A stretch of DNA of 64,000 bases, taken from Chloroflexota bacterium. Its GTDB lineage: Bacteria > Chloroflexota > Anaerolineae > Aggregatilineales > Phototrophicaceae. Below, in pieces: positions 39,757 to 49,071 of this stretch (the stretch's first letter is position 1; each line of letters begins with the position of its first letter). The notes beneath the pieces were generated by a model. That model saw only the letters and a program-made list of their open reading frames with translations, was not told the origin of the DNA and made no database searches. The stretch spans positions 1 through 64,000 of the forward strand of contig JACAES010000081.1 in assembly GCA_013388735.1 (NCBI GenBank), in the 5' to 3' direction. The translations under genes and the position numbers were made by a program.

Positions 39757-40011
39757 CTATACGCTGGCGTCATCGCCCATTTTATCGCGCCAGTGGGCGA
39801 CGGCAGCCAGCGCCGCCGGTGTGGCAATACGTTCCAGCGCTTCGACGGCGGCTTTTTGCGCTTCAGGGTTTTTGTCGTTCAACTGCGCGATCAGACCCGG
39901 CACCGCCGGCGCGCCGACTTCTACCAGGGCATTAATCGCCTTGCGGCGTGGGATAGCATAACGGCTGCCCAGATCATGCAACAGCGATTGGATTTCGCTC
40001 TCGTCGCTCAT
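39757..40011 (-). CDS. small HEAT repeat protein
   Basis: MSDESEIQSLLHDLGSRYAIPRRKAINALVEVGAPAVPGLIAQLNDKNPEAQKAAVEALERI. Confidence 0.8.
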   Translation of the reverse strand: MSDESEIQSLLHDLGSRYAIPRRKAINALVEVGAPAVPGLIAQLNDKNPEAQKAAVEALERIATPAALAAVAHWRDKMGDDASV

Positions 40012-40131
40012 CGTTTGTTGACCTCGCTTGCAAGCACTACCCGTCATTGTAACACGTTTGCCCCTATTCCGAACACGCCGCAAATGCGCGTGACAGAGCA
40101 ATCGCTTCAAACTGTCATCTTGCATCCTGTT

Positions 40132-40290
40132 AGCCCCTGTTCCCTGGCCGGGCAAGGGGGAGGAAAGACCGTTTGTATGTGCTTTCGCCCCGCTCCCGGT
40201 GCCGAAGGCCCGTTCGGGAGAGGGGACGGAGCGAGGACAAAAAGCGGGCGGGCGTAAAAAGCCGTTTCATCGCCCTGCTGGAGTGGCAAA
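40132..40290. repeat. dispersed TIR/hairpin repeat, copy F, reverse orientation, with flank shared with copy A
   Basis: Reverse complement CAGCAGGGCGATGAAACGGCTTTTT...CGTCCCCTCTCCCGAACGGGCCTTCGGCACCGGGAGCGGGGCGAAAG matches the 2116-2197 region. Confidence 0.7.
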
Positions 40291-40529
40291 GGGCATAACA
40301 GCCGCTAAATACGGCTGGCCGGGGTTTAACTCCCAACATGCTGCGACGGGAGCGAAACGCCGGGCAAGGCCGGTTAAAGACCCGGCGCGCCGCACTCGAA
40401 TCTTGACGCGCCCCTGCTTGTTGTCTAATCTAGTGCAATCTCAGCATATCCGGCTTGAATGCTGCCTGTAAATCACAAGTCCATAAGATGCCAGATCAGG
40501 TATTCAGGGGCATCAAGGGTTGTGATTTA

Positions 40530-40561
40530 AACTGGTAACTGACAACTTGTAACTGGAAACT
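40530..40561. repeat. degenerate heptamer tandem repeat (4.5 units)
   Basis: AACTGGT AACTGAC AACTTGT AACTGGA AACT. Confidence 0.65.
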
Positions 40562-40654
40562 ACACTAGTAGTCCAAATAAGTTGGAATTTGAGAAGCTGA
40601 AGGGGGAACACCGGCAAGCGCGCGCCCTTATGCAAGGGCGCAGATTCGAGGATT

Positions 40655-41914
40655 ATGCAGATCAAACGCGATTATTCACAGCCTTTTTTCAGCAGCCGGC
40701 GGCGGCGAAGAACCAACCTGCGCTTCCTGCTGGTTTATGGGCTGGCGCTGGGCGGCTTCCTGCTGTTCGTCAACACGCAGTTCGACCGCCTGCAATTGAT
40801 GGCGCTGGATGTCATCGGCATGGCCCCCACCCCCACCCCCTTTGCAAGCTGGTGGGCCACCGAAGGCTACAACCAGTTCCTGGCCGGCAACCTGGAAGAA
40901 GCCGCTGACTCCTTTAAACAGGCCGTCGCGCAGCAGCCCAACGATGTAAACTACCTGTACGAATATGGCCGCCTGCTGCTGGAACTGGATGAAGAAGGTT
41001 ATCCCGAACAGGCGCTCCAACTGGGCGACCGCGCCATCCAGGCCGACGCCAGAGACCCGCGCGGTTATGTGCTGAAAGCGCGGGCGCTGGTGCGCCTGGG
41101 GGACGCAGCGGCAGCCGTCCCGGTGGCGCTGGCCGGCATGGAACTGAACCCCAACTTCGCCCCGCTGCACGCCATCCTCGCCAATGCTTATACCGACATC
41201 GGGCGCTACCAGCAGGGCTTGGGTTTCGGCGAATCCGCCGTCGCGCTTGACCCGATGGACATCGAGGCGCGCCGCGCCTATGCCTACTCGCTGATCTGGG
41301 TGGGACGGCGCGAGGAAGCCATCGCCCAGCTTGAAGACGCTGTGACCATCAACCCCAACCTGACCACGCCCTACTTTGAACTGGCGCTGCAATACATCGC
41401 GGTGGACGAATACGAACTGGCGGTCGCCACTTACGAAAAAGTGCTGTCGCTCGACCCGTTTAATACCAAAGCCCTGCTGCGCCTGTGTGAGACGTTTTCC
41501 CGCATCCGCGAAGACTCTCAGGCCCAGGGCTACTGCGAGGATGCGCTCGCCCTTGACCCCAACGACGCCCGCGTGCATCGCCAGTTGGGCATGGTGCGCT
41601 ACAACCGCCGCAATTACGAAGGTGCGATTGAGAGCTTCGAGCAGTGTGTGGCGCTGGGGTCGGACGAAATCCAGTGTTACTACCTGCGCGGCCTGGCGCA
41701 TTATTACCTCGGCCAGTGCGATCAGGCCTGGTCGGTGCTGGAAGAATCGCTTCAGCGCATCGAGCAGCTTCCGATCAAAGAGCCGATTCTGTCCGATACC
41801 CGCGAAGGACTGCGCCTGGTGACCGTAAGCTGTCCCGGCTATCTGGCCGACCAGATACCGACGCTGCCGCCGCCCACACTGCCGCCGCCCACGCCGCTGG
41901 GAGGGACGGGTTAG
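40655..41914 (+). CDS. membrane-anchored TPR repeat protein
   Basis: TM segment LRFLLVYGLALGGFLLF then TPRs (AADSFKQAVAQQPNDVNYLYEYGRLLLE...). Confidence 0.9.
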   Translation: MQIKRDYSQPFFSSRRRRRTNLRFLLVYGLALGGFLLFVNTQFDRLQLMALDVIGMAPTPTPFASWWATEGYNQFLAGNLEEAADSFKQAVAQQPNDVNYLYEYGRLLLELDEEGYPEQALQLGDRAIQADARDPRGYVLKARALVRLGDAAAAVPVALAGMELNPNFAPLHAILANAYTDIGRYQQGLGFGESAVALDPMDIEARRAYAYSLIWVGRREEAIAQLEDAVTINPNLTTPYFELALQYIAVDEYELAVATYEKVLSLDPFNTKALLRLCETFSRIREDSQAQGYCEDALALDPNDARVHRQLGMVRYNRRNYEGAIESFEQCVALGSDEIQCYYLRGLAHYYLGQCDQAWSVLEESLQRIEQLPIKEPILSDTREGLRLVTVSCPGYLADQIPTLPPPTLPPPTPLGGTG

Positions 41915-41915
41915 C

Positions 41916-43181
41916 ATGTACCTGCGCACGCCCAAACGTTACACGCGCGGCCAGAAGCGCAGCCCGATCTCGCTGCGCTGGTTGTGGCTGTGGATTTTAA
42001 CGCCGCTGGTGGTGCTGGCCGGCGTGGAGATTTACAACCGCCGCGATGCGCTCGGCCCGCCGGTGCATCAGGCCATTTATGGCGTGCTGGACAGCGCCCA
42101 GCAGTCCCTGGCGACTGCCGGCGCGCCCCCGCCGCCGCCCACGCCAGACCCGCGCGGGCAGTTGGAACGCGCCGAAGCCGACTGGAACGAAGGGCGTGTC
42201 GAAGCCGCGCTCAACACCTACGAGTCTATCCTGGATGCCGTGCCGAATGACCTGCAAAGTCACTACCGGGTGACGCTGGGATTGGCGATGGAAGGCGATC
42301 TGGAAGCCGCGCTGGAAGCCGCCGAACGCACGATCACCGCCGACCCGCTGGCCTCGGACGCCTGGGCGATCCGGGCGATGGTGCTGGACTGGAGCGGGCG
42401 CTACGGCGAGGCCATCGCCAGCGCCCTGCGCGCGGTTGAACTGAGCGGCGAAAATGCCCGCGCGCTGGCCTTTCTGGCCGAAGCCTACCACGATCTCGGC
42501 CAGAGTGATCTGGCGCTGGAAACGGTCGAACGGGCGCTGGAAATCAACCCGGACAGCTTCGAGGCGCTGCGGGTGCGCGGCCTGCTGGCCTGGGAGTTTG
42601 AGTTTGATTTTGATGGCGCGCGGTCGTATTTCGAGCAGGCCTATGCACTGGCGCCGAACCTGGCGTACCTAGCGATTGATCTGGCGCGCATTAACTTCCT
42701 GGCTTTTCAGGAACCGGAAGAAGCCATCGGCTACCTGCGCGAAGTAGTGGAAGCCAATCCCCGGAACACCACCGCCCTGTTCGAGATGGGGCGTGTATAT
42801 TACACCGGCCTGGGCGACCCCAGCCAGGCGCTCGATTACCTGACGCGCTGCGTGGAAGTGAACCCCGATAACATCTTATGCCAGGGGCTTCTGGGGCGCG
42901 TGCAGATGGCGCTCGACAATTACACGCTGGCCGCCGAGGCGCTGGGCCGCGCCATTGATCTTGGCACCGGCAGCCCGCGTCATTACCTGTGGGCCGGGCG
43001 CACCCAGATCGCGCTGGGCAACTGCCCGGCGGCGGTGCCGCTGCTGGAACAGAGCGTGCGCCTGGGTACGGAAACCGGCGATACGGAAGCCGTTACGGCG
43101 GCGCAGGCCGACCTGAGCGAGTGCAGCGTCGTCCTGCCCGGCCTGGAGATCACGCCCGAAGCCACGCCGGAAGGCACATAA
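41916..43181 (+). CDS. membrane-anchored TPR repeat protein, paralog of the upstream gene
   Basis: TM WLWLWILTPLVVLAGV; repeated TPRs (LALETVERALEINPDSFEALRVRGLLAW). Confidence 0.9.
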   Translation: MYLRTPKRYTRGQKRSPISLRWLWLWILTPLVVLAGVEIYNRRDALGPPVHQAIYGVLDSAQQSLATAGAPPPPPTPDPRGQLERAEADWNEGRVEAALNTYESILDAVPNDLQSHYRVTLGLAMEGDLEAALEAAERTITADPLASDAWAIRAMVLDWSGRYGEAIASALRAVELSGENARALAFLAEAYHDLGQSDLALETVERALEINPDSFEALRVRGLLAWEFEFDFDGARSYFEQAYALAPNLAYLAIDLARINFLAFQEPEEAIGYLREVVEANPRNTTALFEMGRVYYTGLGDPSQALDYLTRCVEVNPDNILCQGLLGRVQMALDNYTLAAEALGRAIDLGTGSPRHYLWAGRTQIALGNCPAAVPLLEQSVRLGTETGDTEAVTAAQADLSECSVVLPGLEITPEATPEGT

Positions 43182-43189
43182 GGCCGCCG

Positions 43190-44188
43190 TCATGGACTCG
43201 GCTCTAAACAGCTCGGCAGGTCGCCCACCGCGCGCGGCCAGCCGCGCCCGTAAAAAGCCAGATATTCCGACAGGTGCGCCGACCAGTAAGCGTCGTCATG
43301 GTCGCCGACCGGGTTAATCACGTAAGTGTGCGGGATGCCCCGCGCGCTGAGGCGGCTGGAAAAAAGCTCCTGGCTGATGCCCGCGAAATCGCTCGCGCCG
43401 TTGTCCAGGTACATCCGTAAATCGGCTTCTTCTAAAAACGAGGCATTCAGCGCCAGTTCCAGCGGGTTAAAGGCCGCCGGGACGGTACTCAGGTCGTCCG
43501 GGAAAAAGGCGCTGTGTCCGCCAACGATGCCGAAAACGTCCGGGTGGCGCAGCGCGATGCTGTACGCCCAGAAGCCGCCCCGCGAAATGCCGCCGATGGC
43601 GCGGTGTTCCCGGTCATTCCAGGTGCAGAAGTCCCGCTCGATGGCCGGAATCAGTTCATCCAGCACTACCGTTTCAAAGGATGGGTCGGGCGGGAAACTA
43701 TTGTCGTTGCCGATTGACCCCATGTAGGGCATCACCACGATCATCGGCGACAACGCACCCAGCCGGAAACCCTGATCGAGCGTTTCCACCAGGCCGAGTC
43801 CCGGCCAGTGGGTTTCGTTGTTGTCCGCGCCATGCAGCAGAAACACATAGGGATAACGCTTCTGGCTTTCCAGGTAGCAGGGCGGCATGTACACCTGGTA
43901 GCGCAGCGTCGCGCCGGCGGTCGGGCTGCGGAACTGGTCGAATATCTCCACGCGCCCGGAATCGTCGTCACACGGGAAAGGCGTGGCCGTCGGGGTGCGA
44001 ACCGGCGTCAGCGTCGGAATCGGCGTGCGGGTAGGCGGCGGCGTGGGCGTGGCCGGCGGCGTGGCGCTGGGAATGGGCGTGACGATGATAACCTGCGGCG
44101 TGGCCTGAGGCGCCAGCGGATCGCAGGCCGCCGCCAGCAAAACCAGCGCGGCAAAAACCAGATAGATTAAAAATGAGATGTGTCGCAT
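43190..44188 (-). CDS. putative esterase lipoprotein (alpha/beta hydrolase, EntF/Fes-like)
   Basis: Lipobox LVLLAAAC; YPYVFLLHGADNNETHW; HRAIGGISRGGFWAYSIALRHPDVFG (GxSxG). Confidence 0.9.
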   Translation of the reverse strand: MRHISFLIYLVFAALVLLAAACDPLAPQATPQVIIVTPIPSATPPATPTPPPTRTPIPTLTPVRTPTATPFPCDDDSGRVEIFDQFRSPTAGATLRYQVYMPPCYLESQKRYPYVFLLHGADNNETHWPGLGLVETLDQGFRLGALSPMIVVMPYMGSIGNDNSFPPDPSFETVVLDELIPAIERDFCTWNDREHRAIGGISRGGFWAYSIALRHPDVFGIVGGHSAFFPDDLSTVPAAFNPLELALNASFLEEADLRMYLDNGASDFAGISQELFSSRLSARGIPHTYVINPVGDHDDAYWSAHLSEYLAFYGRGWPRAVGDLPSCLEPSP

Positions 44189-44213
44189 AGTTGGCGATTG
44201 TAACACTTTCCGG

Positions 44214-46001
44214 TCACGCATCCTGCACGAGAGTCCCCGGCGCGAATACATCCAGCCACCCGTTGGCGATCACCAGACCACCGTTTGTCCCCAGCGCCAG
44301 CGCCGCGCCGCGCAGATCGAGCGCGATCAGGCTGTTGGTGCCGGTCACGCGCGCGCCGGCGGCGGTGATTTCTAGCGCCGCGCCATCGTTGAGGCCGAAC
44401 GCCAGCCGGTCAGGATGGGCGTAAGCCAGCGCGACCAGCCGCCCCCAACGGTTGTCGGCCATCAGACGCGGCGTGAAGGTGGCCTCCAGCAGCCCCAATC
44501 CGGGGCGAACCGTCGTGCCGCCTTGAATCAGACTGCCCTGGACGGCAGCCTCACGTTCGGCGGCTTCATCGGGCGTGGGCGGGTGCGCGGCGTAAAAAGC
44601 GCCCGCGACAGCAGCGGCAGCATCGTCCAGCGCCAGCGGTTTGCCGGCGCGCCAGGTTTCGTTTATCCGCGCCAGGGTCGAAACCTCGATCAGGCTGGCA
44701 TCTTCGCCCGTCATCAGCAGCGCCGTATAGGGACTCAGATCAAGGCCGGCGAAGGTTTCCGGGTCGGCCAGCGGGAAAACGAAATCCGCGCTGATAGCTT
44801 CACCCAGTTGGGCGCTGATGCGTTCGCCCAGGCCATCATCCGGCGGCGCAAGGACGATCACCAGGATTTTACCGCCGCCCGCCCATTCCAGCAGCCGCGC
44901 CCAAACGGGATGGTCGAGCGGCAGGGCGGGCAGGCCGCCGGTCAGCAGCAGTGGGCCGGCCCCGTCCGGCAGCGCCAGCGCCGAAAAATCCCGTTCGGCG
45001 CTGTCCGGCGGCGCGGCCAGGGAAAACCGCCGCGTGTCCAGGTCGTAGGAAAAATCGCCCGGCGCAAGCGTATGGAACAGCACGTTTCGCATGTCCAGCA
45101 GGCCGCCGGGGTAAGCGGCCTTTTCCGCCGCGCCGAAGGTTTCGGCGTCGAAGACAGCGGCGGTGTACAGGCCGAACACCCCTTCAAGCCGCGTGCCGCC
45201 GCGCACCTGCACCGCCGTATACCCATCCACGCCGAGACCCACATGCGGCACGCCCGGCTGCGCCAGCGCGTTCAGCAGCCGCCCGGCGCGCGCCCGTTCC
45301 CAGAAGTGCTGTTCCAGGATGGCGCGCGTCACGCCGAACGACAGCCCGCGCCGGATCGAATCGTTCCACAGCAGCACCGCGCCTTCATTAAGCGCATTGG
45401 CCGGGCCGTTTTCGTCACCGGCGTATCCGGCGATCATCGCCCGCGACTGCACGGCCAACCCGGCGCTCGTGCCGGCGATCACCGCGCCGCGCGCGTAAGC
45501 CGCCGCCAGCGCCGTTTCCAGCGGCGTATCCATCAAAACCTGCATGGCGATGCTCTGGTCGCCGCCCAGCACAAATACGCCGTCCGGCGCGTCAAAAAAA
45601 GCCAGGTTGGCCGGGTTTTCGGCGTCGGCGCGGGTGAACACCGGCGCCAGCCGCACACGGCAGGCACGCCCCGCCGGGACGCGGCGCGTGCAGGCTTCCT
45701 CAAGCTGGGCGCGGCGGTGTTCGGCGTCCTGCATATTCAGGCCGCGTTCGTCGTCGCCGATGCGTTCGGCGCTGGACGAATAAGCCGGCGGCAGGACGGT
45801 GATATTGACGGTATCCCCGCCGGCGCGCGCGAACACCGCCGCCAGGAAGCCATCATACGTGTCGGTGTAGCCGCCGCCGATGGCGATCAGCAGCGGTTCG
45901 GGCGGCTGCGCTGTCATCATTGAACCATCCAGAAAGATGAAAACCAGGGCGGCACACAGCCCCAGAACGAAAAGACGCGACCGGCGGAGGCTGGGTTTCA
46001 T
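44214..46001 (-). CDS. cyanophycinase/S51-like peptidase with second degenerate domain
   Basis: LLIAIGGGYTDTYDGFLAAVF; GVFVLGGDQSIAMQVL; GAVIAGTSAGLAVQSRAMI. Confidence 0.88.
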   Translation of the reverse strand: MKPSLRRSRLFVLGLCAALVFIFLDGSMMTAQPPEPLLIAIGGGYTDTYDGFLAAVFARAGGDTVNITVLPPAYSSSAERIGDDERGLNMQDAEHRRAQLEEACTRRVPAGRACRVRLAPVFTRADAENPANLAFFDAPDGVFVLGGDQSIAMQVLMDTPLETALAAAYARGAVIAGTSAGLAVQSRAMIAGYAGDENGPANALNEGAVLLWNDSIRRGLSFGVTRAILEQHFWERARAGRLLNALAQPGVPHVGLGVDGYTAVQVRGGTRLEGVFGLYTAAVFDAETFGAAEKAAYPGGLLDMRNVLFHTLAPGDFSYDLDTRRFSLAAPPDSAERDFSALALPDGAGPLLLTGGLPALPLDHPVWARLLEWAGGGKILVIVLAPPDDGLGERISAQLGEAISADFVFPLADPETFAGLDLSPYTALLMTGEDASLIEVSTLARINETWRAGKPLALDDAAAAVAGAFYAAHPPTPDEAAEREAAVQGSLIQGGTTVRPGLGLLEATFTPRLMADNRWGRLVALAYAHPDRLAFGLNDGAALEITAAGARVTGTNSLIALDLRGAALALGTNGGLVIANGWLDVFAPGTLVQDA

Positions 46002-46009
46002 ACGAATTG

Positions 46010-47599
46010 TCAGGTGTTCGGCAGTTTTTTGAAGGTGTTTTGAATCATCTTCACCAGCAGATCAATGGTGGCTTCAATAAATACATTTCGAACATCCATG
46101 ATATGAACCCCGTCGCTGTCGAGCAGTCTGGTGATCGCGTCATCCGAGCCAACATAAGGATCGCTAAAATAACTCTCCTGGAAAACCGGAATCATGGGTT
46201 TGCCGGTGGTATAAGCGTGTTCAACTTCCTGGCAGACATACGGTGAGGTCAAGGTTTCGTCAGACAGCAGACAGATAAACACATCGCAGTCCTGAATAGC
46301 CTTGAACAACCGATCGGCGAATGGCCCGGCCTGCTCGACGCGGCGTACATCTACAAAAACCTCAATCTGATAACGTTCCAATTCTTTCGCCAGCAGCGTC
46401 GCCAGCATGGCGCTGCCGCTCCGGCGGTAGCTGATGAACACTTTCGGGCTGCGCGGTTTTGAGCGAGGCGGCTGGGCGGTAGGCGATTGAGCTATTTCGA
46501 TCTGCGTGTCCTGCTCGGCAAAAACGGCCTGTTTGCGAATGTAAGCCAGCAGCAGCGGGATCTGACGCAGAACTGTCACTTTAGCCGTTAATCCATGTGT
46601 GCCGGGTTCAAGTGCCTGGCCTTCCGCCAACTGACGCAAAGCCATCTGCTCGGCCAATGTCAGGCTGTCCAGGATGGTATGGCACTCGATCAGGACGCCA
46701 CGTTCCTGGAGCATGTACTCCACAAACGCTTCAATCGAGAGGTTCAAAGGTGCGTTCCCAGCCACCGGCAAAGACCGCCGCAGCAGCCCGGCATGTCCCC
46801 CGGTGATCTCGTGCAGCCGCGCCCGTGTTTGGAGATCGAGCTTGAACCTCCAGCGTTGTTCCTCACGGTTCAAAAGCGTCTCCACGCTGGCTGCATCCAG
46901 ATTACCGAGATACCGGGTGAAGCCATAAAAAAGCTCAACGAAGGATTCCATCATCTCTTTGTCTTTGAAGTCGGTCATCCACTTCACAACCAGTTCATCA
47001 AGCGGCTGGCTGCTGGCAGTGATAAACATAATCCGGCGCGCAAACTGGTCGCGCAAACCCCGCAGCGATTGGAAAAAATGGGCCGGAATCGTGAGGAAGC
47101 CTTCAAAATCATCCAGCACAAACACTACTCGCAGACGCGAGTCAAGCGTCATGACCTGAAAAACTGCGGTTTCCAGCAGCCGGACGCCTACCACGCTCAA
47201 AAGCGACTGCCGGTCGAAAAGCGACTGATAGCTGTGATAGACGGCTTGTACGACCTTTTCGACGCCGGGCAGCCGGTTCTCATCCAATCCTTGTAACATG
47301 CGGAGCAGCCGGGACAGAATAATTTCGTAGCCGTGCCAGGCGTCGCCGACCTCCGCGTGTAGCGCTGCGGGCGGGTTGACCAGATCGCGTGGGTTGACTA
47401 TAACGAAAAGATTATAATCGGAGTCCTGACTGCCAAGATAATAATGCTTAACATCCGGTTGAGTCAGAAAGCGCAGAAAACTGGATTTACCCACGCCGCC
47501 CAACCCTACCAGCGAACAAGAGTTGCCCGCCGCAAGCAGCGCATAGATATATTCAGCATCCTGCCGTCGGTAGCTAACTGGGAAAGCAGATGAGAACAT
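46010..47599 (-). CDS. AAA/STAND-like ATPase with C-terminal TIR domain
   Basis: SCSLVGLGGVGKSSFLRFL (P-loop); RVVFVLDDFEGF (Walker B); KVFISYRRSGSAMLATLLAKELERYQIEVFVDVRRVEQAGPFADRLFKAIQDCDVFICLLS (TIR). Confidence 0.9.
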   Translation of the reverse strand: MFSSAFPVSYRRQDAEYIYALLAAGNSCSLVGLGGVGKSSFLRFLTQPDVKHYYLGSQDSDYNLFVIVNPRDLVNPPAALHAEVGDAWHGYEIILSRLLRMLQGLDENRLPGVEKVVQAVYHSYQSLFDRQSLLSVVGVRLLETAVFQVMTLDSRLRVVFVLDDFEGFLTIPAHFFQSLRGLRDQFARRIMFITASSQPLDELVVKWMTDFKDKEMMESFVELFYGFTRYLGNLDAASVETLLNREEQRWRFKLDLQTRARLHEITGGHAGLLRRSLPVAGNAPLNLSIEAFVEYMLQERGVLIECHTILDSLTLAEQMALRQLAEGQALEPGTHGLTAKVTVLRQIPLLLAYIRKQAVFAEQDTQIEIAQSPTAQPPRSKPRSPKVFISYRRSGSAMLATLLAKELERYQIEVFVDVRRVEQAGPFADRLFKAIQDCDVFICLLSDETLTSPYVCQEVEHAYTTGKPMIPVFQESYFSDPYVGSDDAITRLLDSDGVHIMDVRNVFIEATIDLLVKMIQNTFKKLPNT

Positions 47600-47604
47600 G
47601 GGGT

Positions 47605-48999
47605 TTACCCTTCCGGCGATTTGCGGACTTCCCAGACACCGGCGGGATCGCCTTTGGCGCGGCAGGCGGTTTCCTTGACGGCATAACGTTCGTCCATCAG
47701 CCAACGGATGCTTTCCTCCAGCGCACCTTCCAGAAAGCCGCCCAGGCAGCCGCCGGCCTGTTTGCCGGCGCACATCGGGCAGGTTTCGATCACTATTGCC
47801 AGGCAGTCGCCCCGGTCTTCCACATGGCCGCGCCACTGCTGGCCGACGGCCTCGTTCATCTGGCGGTAGCCTGCGTTCATCATGTCCAACCCCAGCTTCA
47901 GCAGGTCGGCGGGCGGCAGCGTTAACGAGCCGATTATCTGCGAGAGATTAAAGGTCTCGAACTGCTGGCGGCGCGCCTGCTGGGCAGATACCCGGCCCAC
48001 ATGCCGTGTCAGGCTTTCCGCTCCGCGCCCGAAGAAGTTAATGAGCGCGGCGTTAAAACGGGCATAATCGCCAAACGTGAGCTGGCTTTCCACTGCCACC
48101 GCCCGCGAGGGTGGATGTTCAATCAGGCGTTCCAGCCCGGCCTGACGCAGAATGATCGCCAGGCTGGCCGCGCCGATGACCGCTTCCACCGCATCCAGCG
48201 CCCAGCGCAGATAAGCGTCCACCAGGTTTAAACCCATCATGGGGTCAAGTTCCGGGCGGTCGGTGATCTGAATTTCGCCGGGCAGGGGCGTTTCCGCCCC
48301 CGCGACATAAGGGGCGCTGCGACCGGCGGTTTCGTCTCCGGGCCGCTTGGATACCAACCAGACGCCCGCCGGGTCGCCTTTGGCACGGCACGCCACTTCG
48401 ACCACATCAAAAAACGCGCCCAACGTCTGCCGCGCGGCTTCTTCCAGCATCCCTTCAAACAGCCAGCCGATGCAGCCGTCGGCGCGCAGCCCCGAACACA
48501 GGCTGCACGTCTCGGCGATGACCGCCCAGTGTTCGCCCTGGTCTTCAATCCGCATCTGGAATTCCTGGCCCCGGCGGCTGAGCATGGTGCGCAGGCCGGC
48601 CACGATGGCCGACAGCCCCAGTTTGACGCGCAGATCGTCGTTCAGGTCTTTAGCTGCATCCACAATAGCCATGTTGTAAATGCTACGCTGATAGTCAAGA
48701 GCGCGATGGACGCTGAAGTGGCCGATTTTTTCCACCAGGTTTTTACCGGCCAGCCCGTAGATGCTGACCAGCGCGGCGCTAAAAGCGGCGTACTGGCCGA
48801 AAGTGACTTCGCCGCTGATGCTCAGGTCGCCTGCCGGGTAATTGTTAATGAAATGTTCCAACCCGGCGCGGCGCAAAACCGCCGCTAACTGTTCATCACC
48901 GATCTGCTCGCGGGCGGCTTCCAGCGCCCAGCGCATGTAACCATCCACCATCCAGAAATCGGCGATGGGATCATGTTCAGATTTTGGGTTGATATGCAT
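47605..48999 (-). CDS. tandem V4R-like (4-vinyl reductase) domain sensor protein
   Basis: Two copies of ETCxxCxGxxxxGCxGxxxEGxLEEx...VxExACRAKGDPAGVWxVxKxP. Confidence 0.75.
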   Translation of the reverse strand: MHINPKSEHDPIADFWMVDGYMRWALEAAREQIGDEQLAAVLRRAGLEHFINNYPAGDLSISGEVTFGQYAAFSAALVSIYGLAGKNLVEKIGHFSVHRALDYQRSIYNMAIVDAAKDLNDDLRVKLGLSAIVAGLRTMLSRRGQEFQMRIEDQGEHWAVIAETCSLCSGLRADGCIGWLFEGMLEEAARQTLGAFFDVVEVACRAKGDPAGVWLVSKRPGDETAGRSAPYVAGAETPLPGEIQITDRPELDPMMGLNLVDAYLRWALDAVEAVIGAASLAIILRQAGLERLIEHPPSRAVAVESQLTFGDYARFNAALINFFGRGAESLTRHVGRVSAQQARRQQFETFNLSQIIGSLTLPPADLLKLGLDMMNAGYRQMNEAVGQQWRGHVEDRGDCLAIVIETCPMCAGKQAGGCLGGFLEGALEESIRWLMDERYAVKETACRAKGDPAGVWEVRKSPEG

Positions 49000-49071
49000 G
49001 ATGGCAGCCGCGCCGGCCTCCGTTTTTAACGGGCATTATAGCTGCCGGCACGCCCCGGCACAAACGGCGCG

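Noticed and set aside
40676-41935. 419-aa minus-strand ORF
   Set aside because: Exact antisense shadow of the TPR protein.
44415-45923. 502-aa + strand ORF
   Set aside because: Antisense to the S51-like peptidase; no recognisable motif.
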